Assembly: GCF_000143415.4 (NCBI RefSeq)
Contig: NW_003314281.1
Span: forward strand, 1,496,983-1,560,982
Length of the DNA: 64,000 nt
Origin: Selaginella moellendorffii
Taxonomy: Eukaryota; Streptophyta; Lycopodiopsida; Selaginellales; Selaginellaceae
Direction of reading: 5' to 3'
Shown here: one piece after another, positions 63,617-64,000 of the stretch
Layout of the letters: each line of letters opens with the position of its first letter
Position numbering within the stretch: the first letter of the stretch is position 1
Position numbers and translations under genes: made by a program
The notes under the pieces: generated by a model
Databases searched by the model: none
Told to the model about the DNA's origin: nothing
Seen by the model: only the letters and a program-made list of their open reading frames with translations

Positions 63617-64000
63617 ATGGATTTTGCCGCCGTGGAGCGGCTCATCAGATGCGAACCACTCCCGCGAGCCCGGGACATCGTCCAGTCCGTACAGAGAAAG
63701 AGCCCTACTTCTGGCACATACCTGGCCAATCTCCTGGTCCAGCGGTACGGCCGATGCGGCGACATCGATCAGGCCTTGAGGATCTTCCAGTCGATCGAGG
63801 CCAAGGACTCCTTCTCATGGAATCTGATGCTAGCGGCATATGCCCAGAATGGGAGACTCGAGGAGTCCGAGAGCTTCTTCTCGGCAATGCCACACAAGGA
63901 TCTAGTTTCGTGGACGACGATGCTATCGGCCTACTCAAGCGATGGCAAGCTCGACGATGCGCGGTGGATCTTCGATCAGATGCCACACAGAAGCATCGCG
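63617..64000 (+). CDS. PPR protein, 5' part only (runs off the window)
   Basis: Open from ATG 63617 to the window end (128 codons). 'MDFAAVERLIRCEPLPRAR', 'NLLVQRYGRCGDIDQALRI' and 'KDSFSWNLMLAAYAQNGRL' are followed by 31-residue repeats ('MPHKDLVSWTTMLSAYSSD'). The family and N-terminal layout match the other PPR genes here. The C-terminal class cannot be judged. Confidence 0.92.
   Translation, partial: MDFAAVERLIRCEPLPRARDIVQSVQRKSPTSGTYLANLLVQRYGRCGDIDQALRIFQSIEAKDSFSWNLMLAAYAQNGRLEESESFFSAMPHKDLVSWTTMLSAYSSDGKLDDARWIFDQMPHRSIA

Overview
The window looks like nuclear DNA of a seedless vascular plant, most likely a Selaginella-type lycophyte. Three things point there. Introns are very short: most that I could place are about 45-80 nt. 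Intronless 31-residue-repeat PPR genes of organelle RNA editing are abundant. Plant chloroplast genes (FZL) sit beside an axonemal gene (RSP2-like), which is expected only in plants with swimming sperm. No prokaryotic signal (operons with ribosome binding sites, CRISPR, phage) is present.

Layout. 1-2.6 kb: an intact PPR gene and a decaying PPR copy. 2.9-5.2 kb: a seven-exon acidic membrane protein ending in a CURT1/CAAD-like hairpin. 5.2-11.4 kb: AT-rich repeats with LTR-retrotransposon relics and a hexamer-based minisatellite. 11.5-15.3 kb: an MFS transporter gene with repeated internal exons and two broken 5' copies, one of them inverted across a 100-N assembly gap. 15.3-20.9 kb: AT-rich DNA with several local direct repeats. 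21.3-28.9 kb: four closely packed minus-strand genes (GH27/APSE-like, histone H2A, PRELI-domain protein, TTC27-like). 29.1-35.2 kb: plus-strand FZL and a CrRLK1L receptor kinase carrying a compensated double frameshift. 35.2-42.4 kb: two partly duplicated, rearranged copies of a cassette (receptor-kinase 3' end, 3D-domain protein, small 165-residue protein) separated by 3 kb of AT-rich DNA. 42.5-53 kb: a PPR gene, then three tightly spaced same-strand genes (RPN1, RSP2-like, type II membrane protein). 53-59.7 kb: three PPR genes with reciprocal promoter-region fragments. 59.7-61.6 kb: AT-rich DNA with a copia relic. 61.6-64 kb: a 3-hydroxyisobutyryl-CoA hydrolase-like gene and the start of another PPR gene.

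How the genes relate. They do not form one pathway. Housekeeping genes (RPN1, TTC27, H2A, PRELI, FZL) form dense islands with spacers of about 90-230 bp, and several pairs are head-to-head with 100-270 bp between start codons. The PPR genes all encode organelle RNA-binding proteins of the S/E type without a DYW deaminase domain, so they would need a partner deaminase for editing. Exon models for FZL, APSE-like, H2A, the 3D-domain gene, the small paralogues and the CAAD-like gene were checked codon by codon for phase. Models for TTC27, RPN1, RSP2-like, the hydrolase and the middle of the MFS gene are less complete.
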